DNA of 64,000 bases. Source: an uncultured Lachnospiraceae bacterium (lineage in GTDB: Bacteria > Bacillota > Clostridia > Lachnospirales > Lachnospiraceae). The notes under the pieces were generated by a model. The model was not told the origin of the DNA and searched no databases. It saw nothing but the letters and a program-made list of their open reading frames with translations. The position numbers were made by a program, and so were the translations under genes. The stretch lies in contig CASCWU010000001.1 in assembly GCA_949155905.1 (NCBI GenBank), positions 1 through 64,000 of the forward strand, given 5' to 3'. Below are positions 7,992-16,733 of this stretch, piece after piece; the first letter of the stretch is position 1; every line of letters starts with the position of its first letter.

Positions 7992-10901
7992 CTAGATATA
8001 GCGGTAAGCATCTGGCCGGCCGAATGCTTCCTGATTGATTTCGTACAGGCTTGTTTCGTCCAGGTCGTATGCGGTAGTTCCGAACAAGGCTCCGAAATCC
8101 TCTCTGATTTCTACAATAAATTGATCTGCACGGTTTTCCTTTTGATTATCCCCCAATACCAGACGGATTTTTTCATAATCCTCGTAAAAGTATTCCTGTA
8201 ATAACGGAAGAATGCTGCCTGCAAAAATGTCCCCTAAGACTTGAAGAGGCGTTTTTGTTTTTGCAGCTTTCTTTAGCGGCATAAAATAGGAGTGGCCAAT
8301 CGTATGATCTCTGTCGTACAGGATACAGATGCGTTTGTTCATCCGAATGAGCATGTCCGAAATGGAAATCCCTTCTACCTCAATATCGGAAAGCACGCTG
8401 GCATCCGGCTGCATTTCCTGGAACTGAAAACGTCTGCGTAGGGCAGTATCCAACGTGGTGATAGAACGATCTGCCGTATTCATCGTACCGATTAAAAAGA
8501 TGTTATCCGGGACGCCGAACCACTTTTTGGAATAGGGCAGACGGATCTTCATTTCCTCCGGCTGACCGATCCGTTTGGATGGCTCGATTAAAGTAATCAG
8601 CTCGCCGAAGATTTTGGAGATATTGCCGCGGTTGATTTCGTCAATGATAAAAACATGATTCCGTTTATGTAGAGTAGGCGCTGCCACTCCAGACATGGTG
8701 GTTCCAGATGCGATTGCTCCGGATGCTGTTTTTGTGGGTGTCATAAAGTAGCCGGAGTCATCTTTTGATGGAAGCTGGTATTTTTTCACGATGTCCATGA
8801 CGTCGGAAAGGGAAACAGACAGCTTGTAGACGGTGGAGAGCGTCATCGTTCTGCCGCCGTTTAGCTCTGTGATATCCTCCCGGATGCTTTTTACCAGCCA
8901 GTTGACCTTCCGCAGCCGTTTATAGCTGCTGTATTCCTTGTGCCATTCGGCATCGCCTGTGATAACACCGATGGCGTCAATGGTAGTATTGCTGTAACAG
9001 GAAAGCACGAGGTCGCCCTGCTTCATCCGGGAAATAAAGGTGTTTAAAACCTTTTTGCCTCCATCGACAAATTTGGTCGCAGAGCTGATATGCTCTCCAT
9101 AGCCGTCCCATCCGATCCGGATATGACCCTCTCTCATACATTCCTCTCTGGTCGGGTTGTTTCCGGTTCCCTCAAGAGAAACCTTCCAGATAACCGGGTC
9201 ATGATTTAAGGCAAAACCCGTGTCCTTCTTTTGGTCGGGAAGTGCAGTGTGTTCGCAAAAGCTTTGAAATAATCCAGGGGTGATTTCATATTGAATATCG
9301 GTATCGGTGTCGTTTCCTTCCTCCCGTTCATCCTCCATGACAGGGCGGATGCCCTCTATAAATTCCTCATAGCCATAAGCCTGATGGAAGGTGGTAAGCT
9401 CAATAAGGCCATCGGCCTTGTAGCTCTGAAAACGTGCCAGGACAGCCGCATATTCTTCGCTTTTTACATGTTCTAAGGTACGGTTTTCGATGGCGGCGAC
9501 GGCATATAAGACGGTACTGTAGGTTTTTCCTGTGCCAGGAGGTCCGTATAAAATCAGATTTTTTGGGACGTCGGTTTTGGCGGTGCTGTCAGAATCCGGG
9601 TAGACAGGAGAAGTAGCGGTTGAGTTCATGGTTTCGTTTCCTTTCGCGGTAGTAAGTGGGAAAGCGCTTTGATTTTCGCTTTTTGGGAGGATTTGGGATA
9701 AATCCAGTTCCTCTAGTGCCTGCCGTAATTCCTCCCGCAGCTTCCAGGAATAGCGTTTTCTTCCTTTTTCAATGACAGAGCGGCCTACAAACAGAACCGG
9801 AAAGGAACGGGTAGCGCCACCCTCGAGGATATCCGGGCAGGACATCACGGTCTTGATTTTTTTGGCATAGCTGGTGCTGAGGCGGTTATAATAGTTTGGC
9901 TCTCTTCCATAGATTTCCGCCAAATGAGCGCAGGTGCTTTCTCCGCCCAGCTTGAGCAGCATTTTAAAGAGAGCGAGGTGTTCGACAGAGGTAAGAGCCT
10001 CATTTTGCAGGATGCTTTTCCATTGTTCCTTAGAAATACCAGGGTGATATTCTTCCGGGTCTGGCCAGTAGACAGGAGGCGTTCCAATCAAATCCTTGCT
10101 GTCCTCTGCCAGCTTGCTTCCAAAATAGATAAGATCGACAGTCAGTAAATGATGTGCGCTATCCTGGTAGCAGCTTTCCATAGGAAGGCGTGCTGCGCTC
10201 ATAGAAAGCAGCTCTTTTTCAGCTTCTATTTCCTGTAAAACCTGTTCGCATAGCTGGTTGTATTGCTCCATTTTTCGAGCTTCTGTATCCGGGTAGCTTT
10301 TCTTCTGATTTTCGTTGTCCTGTATGGTTTCTCTTGTGGTTTTTGGGGGGATAAACCCAATCAAGTTTTGGAAGCTTTGGTACATTTTATATTTATAAAT
10401 ATAATATTTTTCTGGATATTGGAAAAATAAGTAAATGGAAACGGCGTGTAAATCCTGATAATGATGAAGAGATTTGGTACGTCCGGCTTCCTCTGTCTGT
10501 GAAAGTGCCTTATATTCCTTGGCAAAGGCAGTTCGGAAGCTGTGATAGCGTTCTCCGAAGGAACGACTTTCGTCATAGAGCTGCCGGAACAGGTCTCGGA
10601 CAAATTCCGGCTTTGCCCTGGCAAGCTCGCACAGGGCCTGATAGGGATAATACATATAGGAGGTTAGAAGGTTGCCGGCCTTGTAAAACGCATCTGCGAG
10701 CATTTCTGCAAAATTCGGTGCATCAAGATTCCATTTTGACTGGTAATGAAAAACGGCTTCCCATTTGTAGCGCTCCTCGGCATCCCGATGCGGAAAGTCC
10801 AGCTTATATTCTGCGATAACATTCTGGATTGTAACAGGCATATCCTCTGCGGCAGCAGAAAACAGCTCCGAGTTGGAGGTGATTTTTTCCGGTGAAGACA
10901 T
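7992..10901 (-). CDS. mcrB: McrB-type AAA+ GTPase with an inserted PUA/EVE-like domain
   Basis: Motor and recognition subunit. The ATG at 10901 (969 residues) is chosen because it follows GGGAG; the frame extends to 11024 but would run into the upstream gene. Residues 1-440 form a long N-terminal region with no recognised fold. Walker A GPPGTGKT is at about 455, the conserved FHQAYGYEEFIEG block near 505, Walker B FIIDEINRGN near 748 and the McrB signature MNTADRSI near 805. Between Walker A and Walker B about 150 residues (about 560-710) are inserted, with RIGWDGYG, GDLVLSCYSN and IDAIGVITG. These resemble EVE/PUA-like modified-base-binding domains known in McrB relatives. The operon continues into McrC. 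Confidence 0.88.
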   Translation of the reverse strand: MSSPEKITSNSELFSAAAEDMPVTIQNVIAEYKLDFPHRDAEERYKWEAVFHYQSKWNLDAPNFAEMLADAFYKAGNLLTSYMYYPYQALCELARAKPEFVRDLFRQLYDESRSFGERYHSFRTAFAKEYKALSQTEEAGRTKSLHHYQDLHAVSIYLFFQYPEKYYIYKYKMYQSFQNLIGFIPPKTTRETIQDNENQKKSYPDTEARKMEQYNQLCEQVLQEIEAEKELLSMSAARLPMESCYQDSAHHLLTVDLIYFGSKLAEDSKDLIGTPPVYWPDPEEYHPGISKEQWKSILQNEALTSVEHLALFKMLLKLGGESTCAHLAEIYGREPNYYNRLSTSYAKKIKTVMSCPDILEGGATRSFPVLFVGRSVIEKGRKRYSWKLREELRQALEELDLSQILPKSENQSAFPLTTAKGNETMNSTATSPVYPDSDSTAKTDVPKNLILYGPPGTGKTYSTVLYAVAAIENRTLEHVKSEEYAAVLARFQSYKADGLIELTTFHQAYGYEEFIEGIRPVMEDEREEGNDTDTDIQYEITPGLFQSFCEHTALPDQKKDTGFALNHDPVIWKVSLEGTGNNPTREECMREGHIRIGWDGYGEHISSATKFVDGGKKVLNTFISRMKQGDLVLSCYSNTTIDAIGVITGDAEWHKEYSSYKRLRKVNWLVKSIREDITELNGGRTMTLSTVYKLSVSLSDVMDIVKKYQLPSKDDSGYFMTPTKTASGAIASGTTMSGVAAPTLHKRNHVFIIDEINRGNISKIFGELITLIEPSKRIGQPEEMKIRLPYSKKWFGVPDNIFLIGTMNTADRSITTLDTALRRRFQFQEMQPDASVLSDIEVEGISISDMLIRMNKRICILYDRDHTIGHSYFMPLKKAAKTKTPLQVLGDIFAGSILPLLQEYFYEDYEKIRLVLGDNQKENRADQFIVEIREDFGALFGTTAYDLDETSLYEINQEAFGRPDAYRYI

Positions 10902-10957
10902 AGGCGGTAATTCTCCCTTCTTTTTTCTAAGGTGGTAAATAAATCTGCCCGGACTTT

Positions 10958-12607
10958 TTACCAGCGAAGCACATGCTTTAAGAGGGAATCCAGTTCCGGG
11001 AAAAGCTTGAGTACCAATACCCAATCCTGCTCCCTGGTTAAAAGGCCGACATCCAGAAGGTTCCGGTCAAGGAGCTGCAGAATCTGTTCTGCCGAATAAT
11101 AAAATTCGTCAATCGGCCAGCCGCGCTGATTGATTTCGGCATTTGGATCGAAATGCCAATAGTAATAACGGGAATGGTGATCGGTATCATCCATATGAAT
11201 GTCCTCATAAAGCAGGGACAGTGTGTTACATGCGTCCTGGTCAAGCAGCTTTCCAAGAGTGAAAAAGAAATCTTTTGTTTCACGGACATAAAGCTCTGCC
11301 AGTTCTTCCCTTGAAGCAGTATCTGAAACCGTTCGATTCAGACAGGAAAGAAGCTCTATCAGCTTGGAACGGGTGGATTCCTGTACCAGATCCTTCCACT
11401 CCCGGCTGCTCCAGGCAGTTTCAATGCTTTTTTCGATTGCTTCATATTCCTTTCCATGCAGACTGCCTTGTCCGAAAAAATCCTTTACTGCCTGAATTTT
11501 CTGCTGACGGCTTTGCAATGCCTGCTCCTGAAAGGAAAGCCTTGCAAAAAATGTTTGTGTTTCGGCATCCTCCGGGCTGTTCCTGTCTGTTTCAGACTCC
11601 TTTTCCAGCTCCGCCAGACGTTTCCAACAAGAAGGGATGTCCCGGATGCTTAGCTGAATACCGCATAGATTGCAGAGTTCTGTCACCTGGCTGCGGACAA
11701 GAGCATTTGGCACCAGCAGCTCCCGCGGACGCCCCAGCTCCAGAATCATTTCCGAAAGCCGTTTAGAGGCAGCGCCGGAAGCCTCCTTTGGCAGCACCAG
11801 AGAATGAGTCAGAGGCAATCGTTCCGTACGGTTAGCCAAAAGAAACGCCCATGGACGAACCGGTTTTTCATAGCCCTCCTCTGTCCGCCCTTTTGAAAAG
11901 GGACAGTATTCCATCTCCCAGACTTCACTTGTCTGTTTGGTATTTTGCAGTGTCCAAAGCAGCTTAGAATCTGTTATTTCATAAGAAGGAAGCTGAAAAT
12001 GCTGCTGGGGAAGTGCTTCAAAGTCTCCGTTTCCTTTTTTCTTATCCGGCTTCCCTGCATAATGATAATGGTATAAGGCTTCTGGAGTTTGACAGGTTTT
12101 CGGAGCCTGCTTTGGATATTGGGCGAGGGCTTCTAAAAGTCCGGTCAGGCATTGGATCGCATATTGAACCTCGTCCCGATCCAGGGAATAAGGGGAATAC
12201 CCAGGCTCATATCGCTCAAAGTAGATCCAGCCGTCTGCTTCAAAATGCAGGCCAAGCTCTGCCAGAAGGGCAGCCTGTTTTGGCGGCACACCTTCCTCCT
12301 CAGAAAGAACCAGAGAGATGCTGTTTTGTCCCGCTAACAGATACTTCGGATCGATTTCCAACGATTCGCCCTCCCAAAGCCCGATCAGGCTGTTCAGGCC
12401 AGAGCTTCCCAGATACATAGAAACTCCATAGGAATATCCGTCATTTCCGGAAATAGAAAGATAGGCTGTTTCTGCTTTATTCTGGAGAAAAAAGGAGATT
12501 GCAAGGAGATCCTTTGAGGTAAGCCACTCCCAGGGCTTTTGTTCCTGAAAGCGGACGGCAAGCTCATAGAGCTGTTTCCATTCGTCGCGGGTTGCTTCTG
12601 TACGCAT
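10958..12607 (-). CDS. Uncharacterised protein upstream of McrBC
   Basis: The 549-residue soluble protein has no transmembrane segment. The first about 170 residues form an alpha/beta region with an acidic W-E-W-L-T motif near residue 28 and a segment on predicted substrate or peptide binding that I cannot place. The middle contains WTLQNTKQTSEVWEMEY; the C-terminal half is helical and rich in charged residues. It ends 56 bases before McrB on the same strand, so it is probably the first gene of the restriction operon. It may be a DUF7309/DUF6930-type protein, but I am not certain. Whether it takes part in defence is unknown. Confidence 0.65.
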   Translation of the reverse strand: MRTEATRDEWKQLYELAVRFQEQKPWEWLTSKDLLAISFFLQNKAETAYLSISGNDGYSYGVSMYLGSSGLNSLIGLWEGESLEIDPKYLLAGQNSISLVLSEEEGVPPKQAALLAELGLHFEADGWIYFERYEPGYSPYSLDRDEVQYAIQCLTGLLEALAQYPKQAPKTCQTPEALYHYHYAGKPDKKKGNGDFEALPQQHFQLPSYEITDSKLLWTLQNTKQTSEVWEMEYCPFSKGRTEEGYEKPVRPWAFLLANRTERLPLTHSLVLPKEASGAASKRLSEMILELGRPRELLVPNALVRSQVTELCNLCGIQLSIRDIPSCWKRLAELEKESETDRNSPEDAETQTFFARLSFQEQALQSRQQKIQAVKDFFGQGSLHGKEYEAIEKSIETAWSSREWKDLVQESTRSKLIELLSCLNRTVSDTASREELAELYVRETKDFFFTLGKLLDQDACNTLSLLYEDIHMDDTDHHSRYYYWHFDPNAEINQRGWPIDEFYYSAEQILQLLDRNLLDVGLLTREQDWVLVLKLFPELDSLLKHVLRW

Positions 12608-12677
12608 GTTGCTTCACTTCCTTATACTGATATACAAAGCAGGATATTGTCGGCAGAGATTGTCTTACCGATGTGAA

Positions 12678-13121
12678 TTAGTCTAATAAATAACCTGCCT
12701 GATAAGAACATTCTAAATAACTGGGATTTTGATAGTAAACATCCGTTTGGAAGTTCGATATGGCATCGCTGATAAAAGAAGAAAAAAGGCTGAGCAATTC
12801 ATCGGTTTCTTTTCCGGGTTCTGCACAATCTTCAATCATAATGCTGTATAGTTTTCCAATATCAAGAAAGCTAGGGATAGTATAACTGCAGGCTGTAATA
12901 GTATCAAAACTTCCTTCTGGAATATCGTATTGCTTGATAAGCTCATCGCTTACCTGTTCAAAAGGAAGACAATGATTTACCTCCGCATCATAGAGCTGTT
13001 TTTCAATTCCCTTTTTTCCTAACGTTTTTGCAATAATCCCACGTTTGTTTTTGGTTTGGCGCGCTATATATTCAATGAGAGAGCATACATAAAATAAATT
13101 ATTTTTTTCTTGTTTGGTCAT
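12678..13121 (-). CDS. Small DUF3791-like partner of the ADP-ribosyltransferase-like gene
   Basis: The ATG at 13121 follows GACAGGAG at a normal distance, giving 147 residues; an in-frame ATG at 13142 is less well placed. It overlaps the preceding DUF3990 gene by 23 bases, so the two must be translationally coupled. The N-terminal part (FYVCSLIEYIARQTKNKRG, then GKKGIEKQLYDAEVNHCLP) resembles DUF3791, a small helical protein often found beside DUF3990. The C-terminal half is extra, helical and unrecognised. It could be the antidote or adaptor of the neighbouring enzyme. Confidence 0.6.
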   Translation of the reverse strand: MTKQEKNNLFYVCSLIEYIARQTKNKRGIIAKTLGKKGIEKQLYDAEVNHCLPFEQVSDELIKQYDIPEGSFDTITACSYTIPSFLDIGKLYSIMIEDCAEPGKETDELLSLFSSFISDAISNFQTDVYYQNPSYLECSYQAGYLLD

Positions 13122-13572
13122 AAATGGTTTCACTCCTGTCAAATGTCAAACAATTTAATGCGGATAAGGTATGGAAGCTGATTTGATGGGTTGGATAGCG
13201 AAACTCTGCCAATACCCAAAATTGTTTTCGGCTTATGGTTCCAGAAAGAAAATCATTTACATAATTCCATATTGTATCATCAGCCATAGGTCCCTCTACA
13301 ATATCATATGAGTGTGTTTGGCCATTTCTACAGGCAGCAATAAAATCCAGCCATTCATCTGTCATATGATCAAATTTTAAAATGGACAGGCCAGGGACAG
13401 GCTCAAAAGCGTAATAATTGATAATGAGGATTCCTGTTCCACGGTTAGCCCACCGTATTGCTTGCCTAAGGTTGGCAGTACAATAAAACCCCCACGAAAA
13501 ATCTTTGGTATAGCGGGTTTTCCTTATTTCTGGAAACTCAACGGTTTCTTTACTGGCATGATAAAGAATCAT
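13099..13572 (-). CDS. DUF3990-like, ADP-ribosyltransferase-fold protein (possible toxin)
   Basis: The start at ATG 13572 follows AAAGGAG. The 157-residue protein opens with MILYHAS, then KDFSWGFYCT (about residues 22-31) and a QAIRWANR helix. This is the H, G-F-Y-x-T and helix pattern of the DUF3990 family, which has the fold of ADP-ribosyltransferases. A later QFWVLAEF-type segment supplies the glutamine/glutamate-containing strand. A clean promoter precedes it and the overlapping downstream gene may be the cognate partner. The target is unknown; toxic activity is inferred only from family and gene arrangement. Confidence 0.65.
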   Translation of the reverse strand: MILYHASKETVEFPEIRKTRYTKDFSWGFYCTANLRQAIRWANRGTGILIINYYAFEPVPGLSILKFDHMTDEWLDFIAACRNGQTHSYDIVEGPMADDTIWNYVNDFLSGTISRKQFWVLAEFRYPTHQISFHTLSALNCLTFDRSETIYDQTRKK

Positions 13573-13616
13573 ATAACGTGATTTCTCCTTTCCGAATAAC
13601 AAAGCTGTTGGCATTT

Positions 13617-13645
13617 ATTATAAAAGATTTTCCTGGATATGACAA
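13617..13645 (-). promoter_or_regulatory. Sigma-A type promoter of the DUF3990/DUF3791 pair
   Basis: Read on the minus strand: TTGTCA (13645-13640) and TATAAT (13622-13617) separated by 17 bases. The start codon of the first gene lies about 45 bases further on. Confidence 0.7.
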
Positions 13646-13723
13646 GCAATTCTTTACACCTGCTTTTGTAAGTGAAGCATAATCTATTTGCGGCAAGGTC
13701 AGAATTCAAAAAATACTTAGCCT

Positions 13724-13747
13724 AAAAACCACAAAAAACCACAAAAA
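13724..13747 (+). promoter_or_regulatory. Direct repeats upstream of the BMC promoter, candidate operator
   Basis: AAAAACCAC occurs twice with a 10-base period just upstream of the -35 box of the microcompartment operon. A related ACAAAAACCA sequence recurs at about 13805-13814, beyond the -10 box. DeoR-family repressors commonly bind repeated short A-rich sites, and a DeoR gene closes this operon, so self-contained control is plausible. Confidence 0.35.
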
Positions 13748-13762
13748 TATTGAATGATTATG

Positions 13763-13791
13763 TTGACAAAAGAAAAAACTCATGGTATGAT
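13763..13791 (+). promoter_or_regulatory. Strong sigma-A promoter of the microcompartment operon
   Basis: TTGACA (13763-13768) and TATGAT (13786-13791) are exactly 17 bases apart. The aldolase start codon is 45 bases downstream of the -10 box, after GAGGAGG. Nothing else is coded between 13646 and 13835. Confidence 0.8.
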
Positions 13792-13835
13792 AGCTTCAGA
13801 AACAACAAAAACCAAGAAACCGAGGAGGATTTATC

Positions 13836-14645
13836 ATGCAGAACGAATTTGAATTAAAAAAGCAGATTTGTGAAATCGGCAAGCGGATTTACAACCGGAA
13901 CATGGTAGCGGCAAACGATGGCAATATTTCCGTCAAGTTAAACGACAACGAGTTTTTATGTACCCCGACAGGTGTTTCCAAGGGCTTTATGACACCGGAA
14001 TATATTTGTAAGGTAGACGCAAAGGGGAATGTGATTCAGGCAAACGCAGGTTTTAAGCCGTCTTCTGAGATCAAGATGCACATGAGAGTTTATGAGAAGC
14101 GTCCAGATGTAGGGGCAGTGGTTCATGCACATCCGACCTTTGCGACATCCTTTGCCATCGCAGGGATCCCGCTGACGCAGCCGATTATGCCGGAGGCAGT
14201 GATTGCATTGGGCTGTGTGCCGATTGCAGAGTACGGCACTCCGTCTACGATGGAGATTCCGGATAATGTAGAGAAATATCTTCCTTATTATGATGCTGTT
14301 TTGCTGGAGAGCCACGGCGCTCTGACCTGGAGTACCGATTTGCTGGCTGCTTACCACAAAATGGAATCGGTAGAGTTTTATGCAGAATTGCTTTATAAAT
14401 CAAAAATGTTAGGCGGCCCTAAGGAGTTTGACCGTGCTACAGTAGAAAAGCTGTATGAAATCCGCAGACAGTTCGGGCTGCCGGGCAAGCATCCGGCTGA
14501 TCTGTGCCAGAATAAGGGCGGATTAAACTGCCATAACTGCAGCGGAAGCTGTGTATCCGGTTCTGTTTCCTCGGAGGCAAAGAGTGCAAGTCCAGAACTG
14601 GTGGCTGAGATTACCAAAAAGGTGATGCAGGAGCTTGGGTTATAA
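13836..14645 (+). CDS. fucA: Class II aldolase (L-fuculose/rhamnulose-phosphate type) with C-terminal encapsulation peptide
   Basis: First gene of the BMC operon, 269 residues. The zinc-dependent class II aldolase core shows ANDGNISVK (about residues 26-34), the S-S-E pair at about 77-79, the AVVHAHPTFA zinc histidines (about 95-104) and ESHGALTW (about 156). The reaction expected is cleavage of L-fuculose-1-phosphate or L-rhamnulose-1-phosphate to DHAP and L-lactaldehyde. After residue 220 a cysteine-rich linker (CQNKGGLNCHNCSGSC) leads to a C-terminal amphipathic helix, ELVAEITKKVMQELGL. This matches the BMC targeting peptides on the other enzymes here. The enzyme should therefore act inside the shell and release the aldehyde there. 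Confidence 0.88.
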   Translation: MQNEFELKKQICEIGKRIYNRNMVAANDGNISVKLNDNEFLCTPTGVSKGFMTPEYICKVDAKGNVIQANAGFKPSSEIKMHMRVYEKRPDVGAVVHAHPTFATSFAIAGIPLTQPIMPEAVIALGCVPIAEYGTPSTMEIPDNVEKYLPYYDAVLLESHGALTWSTDLLAAYHKMESVEFYAELLYKSKMLGGPKEFDRATVEKLYEIRRQFGLPGKHPADLCQNKGGLNCHNCSGSCVSGSVSSEAKSASPELVAEITKKVMQELGL

Positions 14646-14669
14646 GCGGCCGGGAACCAGGAGGCCGGA

Positions 14670-15251
14670 ATGAAAAAAGAAGGAAAAGATGAGCTGGTAG
14701 CAGAGGTTGTCCGCAGAGTATTAAAAGAAACAGGGAATGCTTCTGGCAGGGAAGAGAATCCTGGGATATCCCTGCAGCCGCAGATAACCCTGCGTTTGGC
14801 GGTTGCGCTGATAGAGCGGATAGAGAGGCTGGCAGAGGAGTTGGGGATGCGGATTGTAGCAGCCGTTTCGGATGCGGCTGGCAGGCCGGTGGCGATTCAT
14901 TGTATGGACGGCGCCTACATAGGAAGCTTTGACGTAGCGCTCAACAAGGCCTATACGGCGATTGCCTTTCAGATGTCTACGGCGCGGCTGGGAGAGTTGG
15001 CAGCACCAGGACAGCCTTTGTATGGAATCCAGCAGACGAACGAAGGAAGGATTGTAATATTTGGCGGCGGGGAGCCATTGACGAGAATGGATTTGGACGG
15101 GGGGAGCATAGCCGACGACAGTCGTTCGGACGAGGCAGCTTCCAGCCGGATCATCGGAGCAGTCGGCGTCAGCGGGGGAACCGCCGAGCAGGATACGTAT
15201 CTGGCGGCGTATGCCAGGTCGATAGTAAAGGAGGTGGTTTCGTGTCTGTAG
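14670..15251 (+). CDS. GlcG/PduO-C/HbpS-like protein with encapsulation peptide
   Basis: The 193-residue protein begins with a helix of the encapsulation type (DELVAEVVRRVLKETG) and a linker. A GlcG/HbpS-fold domain follows: VSDAAGRPVAIHCMDGA, ALNKAYTA, and the glycine-rich end GAVGVSGGTAEQD. The family binds haem or flavin-like ligands and in Pdu systems occurs as the C-terminal domain of PduO; its role in microcompartments is not settled. Between FGGGEPL and the final GAVGVSGG block there are about 20 more residues than usual (acidic, serine-rich). It overlaps the next gene by 10 bases. Confidence 0.8.
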   Translation: MKKEGKDELVAEVVRRVLKETGNASGREENPGISLQPQITLRLAVALIERIERLAEELGMRIVAAVSDAAGRPVAIHCMDGAYIGSFDVALNKAYTAIAFQMSTARLGELAAPGQPLYGIQQTNEGRIVIFGGGEPLTRMDLDGGSIADDSRSDEAASSRIIGAVGVSGGTAEQDTYLAAYARSIVKEVVSCL

Positions 15252-16645
15252 AAGGAAATGCGTTCGAGGAGAGTGTGATACAGGAGATTATCTCTCAGGT
15301 GATGGCAAAGCTGCAGATTGCAGAGGCGCCGGGCGGAAAGCATGGTATTTTTGCCGATATGAACGAGGCGATTGAAGCGGCGAAAAAGGCGCAAAAGGTC
15401 ATGCGCAGTATGTCCATGGATCAGAGGGAGCAAATCATAGAAAACATCCGCCGGATGACAAAGGAACAGGCAGAAATCATGGCGAGAATGGGAGTTGCGG
15501 AGACAGGCATGGGCAATGTAGGACATAAGATTTTAAAGCATCAGCTCGTAGCCGAAAAAACTCCTGGAACAGAGGACATTACGACAACAGCCTGGTCAGG
15601 CGACCGCGGGCTGACCTTGATAGAGATGGGGCCGTTCGGTGTGATTGGAGCGATTACCCCATGTACGAATCCAAGCGAGACGATTTTATGTAATTCGATA
15701 GGGATGATAGCCGGAGGAAATACCGTCGTATTCAATCCGCATCCGGCAGCGATTAAGACTTCTATTTATGCGATAAACCTGATTAACGAGGCATCGTTGG
15801 CAGCAGGAGGGCCGGACAATGTGGCCTGTACCGTAGAAAAGCCGACGTTAGAGACAAGCAATATCATGATGAAGCACCCGGATATTCCGTTGATTGCCGC
15901 TACCGGCGGGCCAGGCGTGGTGACGGCCGTGCTTTCCTCCGGGAAACGAGGAATCGGCGCGGGAGCCGGAAATCCTCCTGCGGTAGTAGACGAGACGGCA
16001 GATATCCGCAAGGCGGCAGGCGATATTGTAAACGGCTGTACGTTTGACAACAATCTTCCGTGTATTGCGGAAAAAGAGGTAGTAGCAGTAGAAACGATAA
16101 TCGACGAGCTGATGCACTATATGGTGACAGAGCAGGGCTGCTATCTGGCCTCAAAGGAGGAGCAGGATCGGCTCGCGGCTACGGTGCTGACACCAAAGGG
16201 GCTGAACCGGAAGTGTGTCGGGCGTGATGCCAAAACCTTGCTTGGTATGATAGGCGTTACGGTGCCGGACAACATCCGCTGCATTATTTTTGAAGGGGAA
16301 AAGGAGCATCCGCTGATTTCCGAGGAGCTGATGATGCCGATTTTAGGCATTGTACGGGCAAAGGATTTTGACGATGCGGTAGAAAAGGCTGTCTGGCTGG
16401 AGCATGGCAACCGTCATTCCGCCCATATCCATTCTAAAAATATTGACCATATCACAAAGTATGCAAAAGCGATTGACACAGCAATTCTTGTGAAAAACGG
16501 GCCGTCCTATTCGGCGTTAGGCTTTGGCGGCGAAGGCTTTTGTACCTTTACGATAGCCAGCCGCACCGGCGAGGGTCTGACGAGTGCGAGTACCTTTACC
16601 AAGAGAAGGCGCTGCGTTATGAGCGATAGTCTCTGTATCCGTTAA
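15242..16645 (+). CDS. pduP: CoA-acylating aldehyde dehydrogenase, PduP/EutE type
   Basis: The GTG start at 15242 follows AAGGAGGTGG and overlaps the previous stop. The 467-residue enzyme has an N-terminal encapsulation helix (EESVIQEIISQVMAKL, about residues 9-24). The NAD-binding and catalytic domains of the CoA-dependent branch follow: TPCTNPSET, GGNTVVFNPHPA, ATGGPGVV and the catalytic cysteine in FDNNLPCIAEKE (about residue 266). It would convert lactaldehyde or propionaldehyde plus CoA and NAD to the acyl-CoA, which PduL in this operon can turn into the acyl-phosphate. CoA and NAD recycling inside the shell are supplied by PduL and the alcohol dehydrogenase. Confidence 0.92.
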   Translation: MSVEGNAFEESVIQEIISQVMAKLQIAEAPGGKHGIFADMNEAIEAAKKAQKVMRSMSMDQREQIIENIRRMTKEQAEIMARMGVAETGMGNVGHKILKHQLVAEKTPGTEDITTTAWSGDRGLTLIEMGPFGVIGAITPCTNPSETILCNSIGMIAGGNTVVFNPHPAAIKTSIYAINLINEASLAAGGPDNVACTVEKPTLETSNIMMKHPDIPLIAATGGPGVVTAVLSSGKRGIGAGAGNPPAVVDETADIRKAAGDIVNGCTFDNNLPCIAEKEVVAVETIIDELMHYMVTEQGCYLASKEEQDRLAATVLTPKGLNRKCVGRDAKTLLGMIGVTVPDNIRCIIFEGEKEHPLISEELMMPILGIVRAKDFDDAVEKAVWLEHGNRHSAHIHSKNIDHITKYAKAIDTAILVKNGPSYSALGFGGEGFCTFTIASRTGEGLTSASTFTKRRRCVMSDSLCIR

Positions 16646-16733
16646 AATATTCCATAAGGAAACGACGGGAAAATACAGAACAGAAATAGAAAAGGATAAT
16701 CGTGTAGTAAGATAAAGGTAAGAGGTGACAAAG

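Noticed and set aside
7643-12420. Plus-strand open frames opposite the McrBC operon
   Set aside because: They lack ribosome sites and mirror the minus-strand genes, whose protein motifs are clear.
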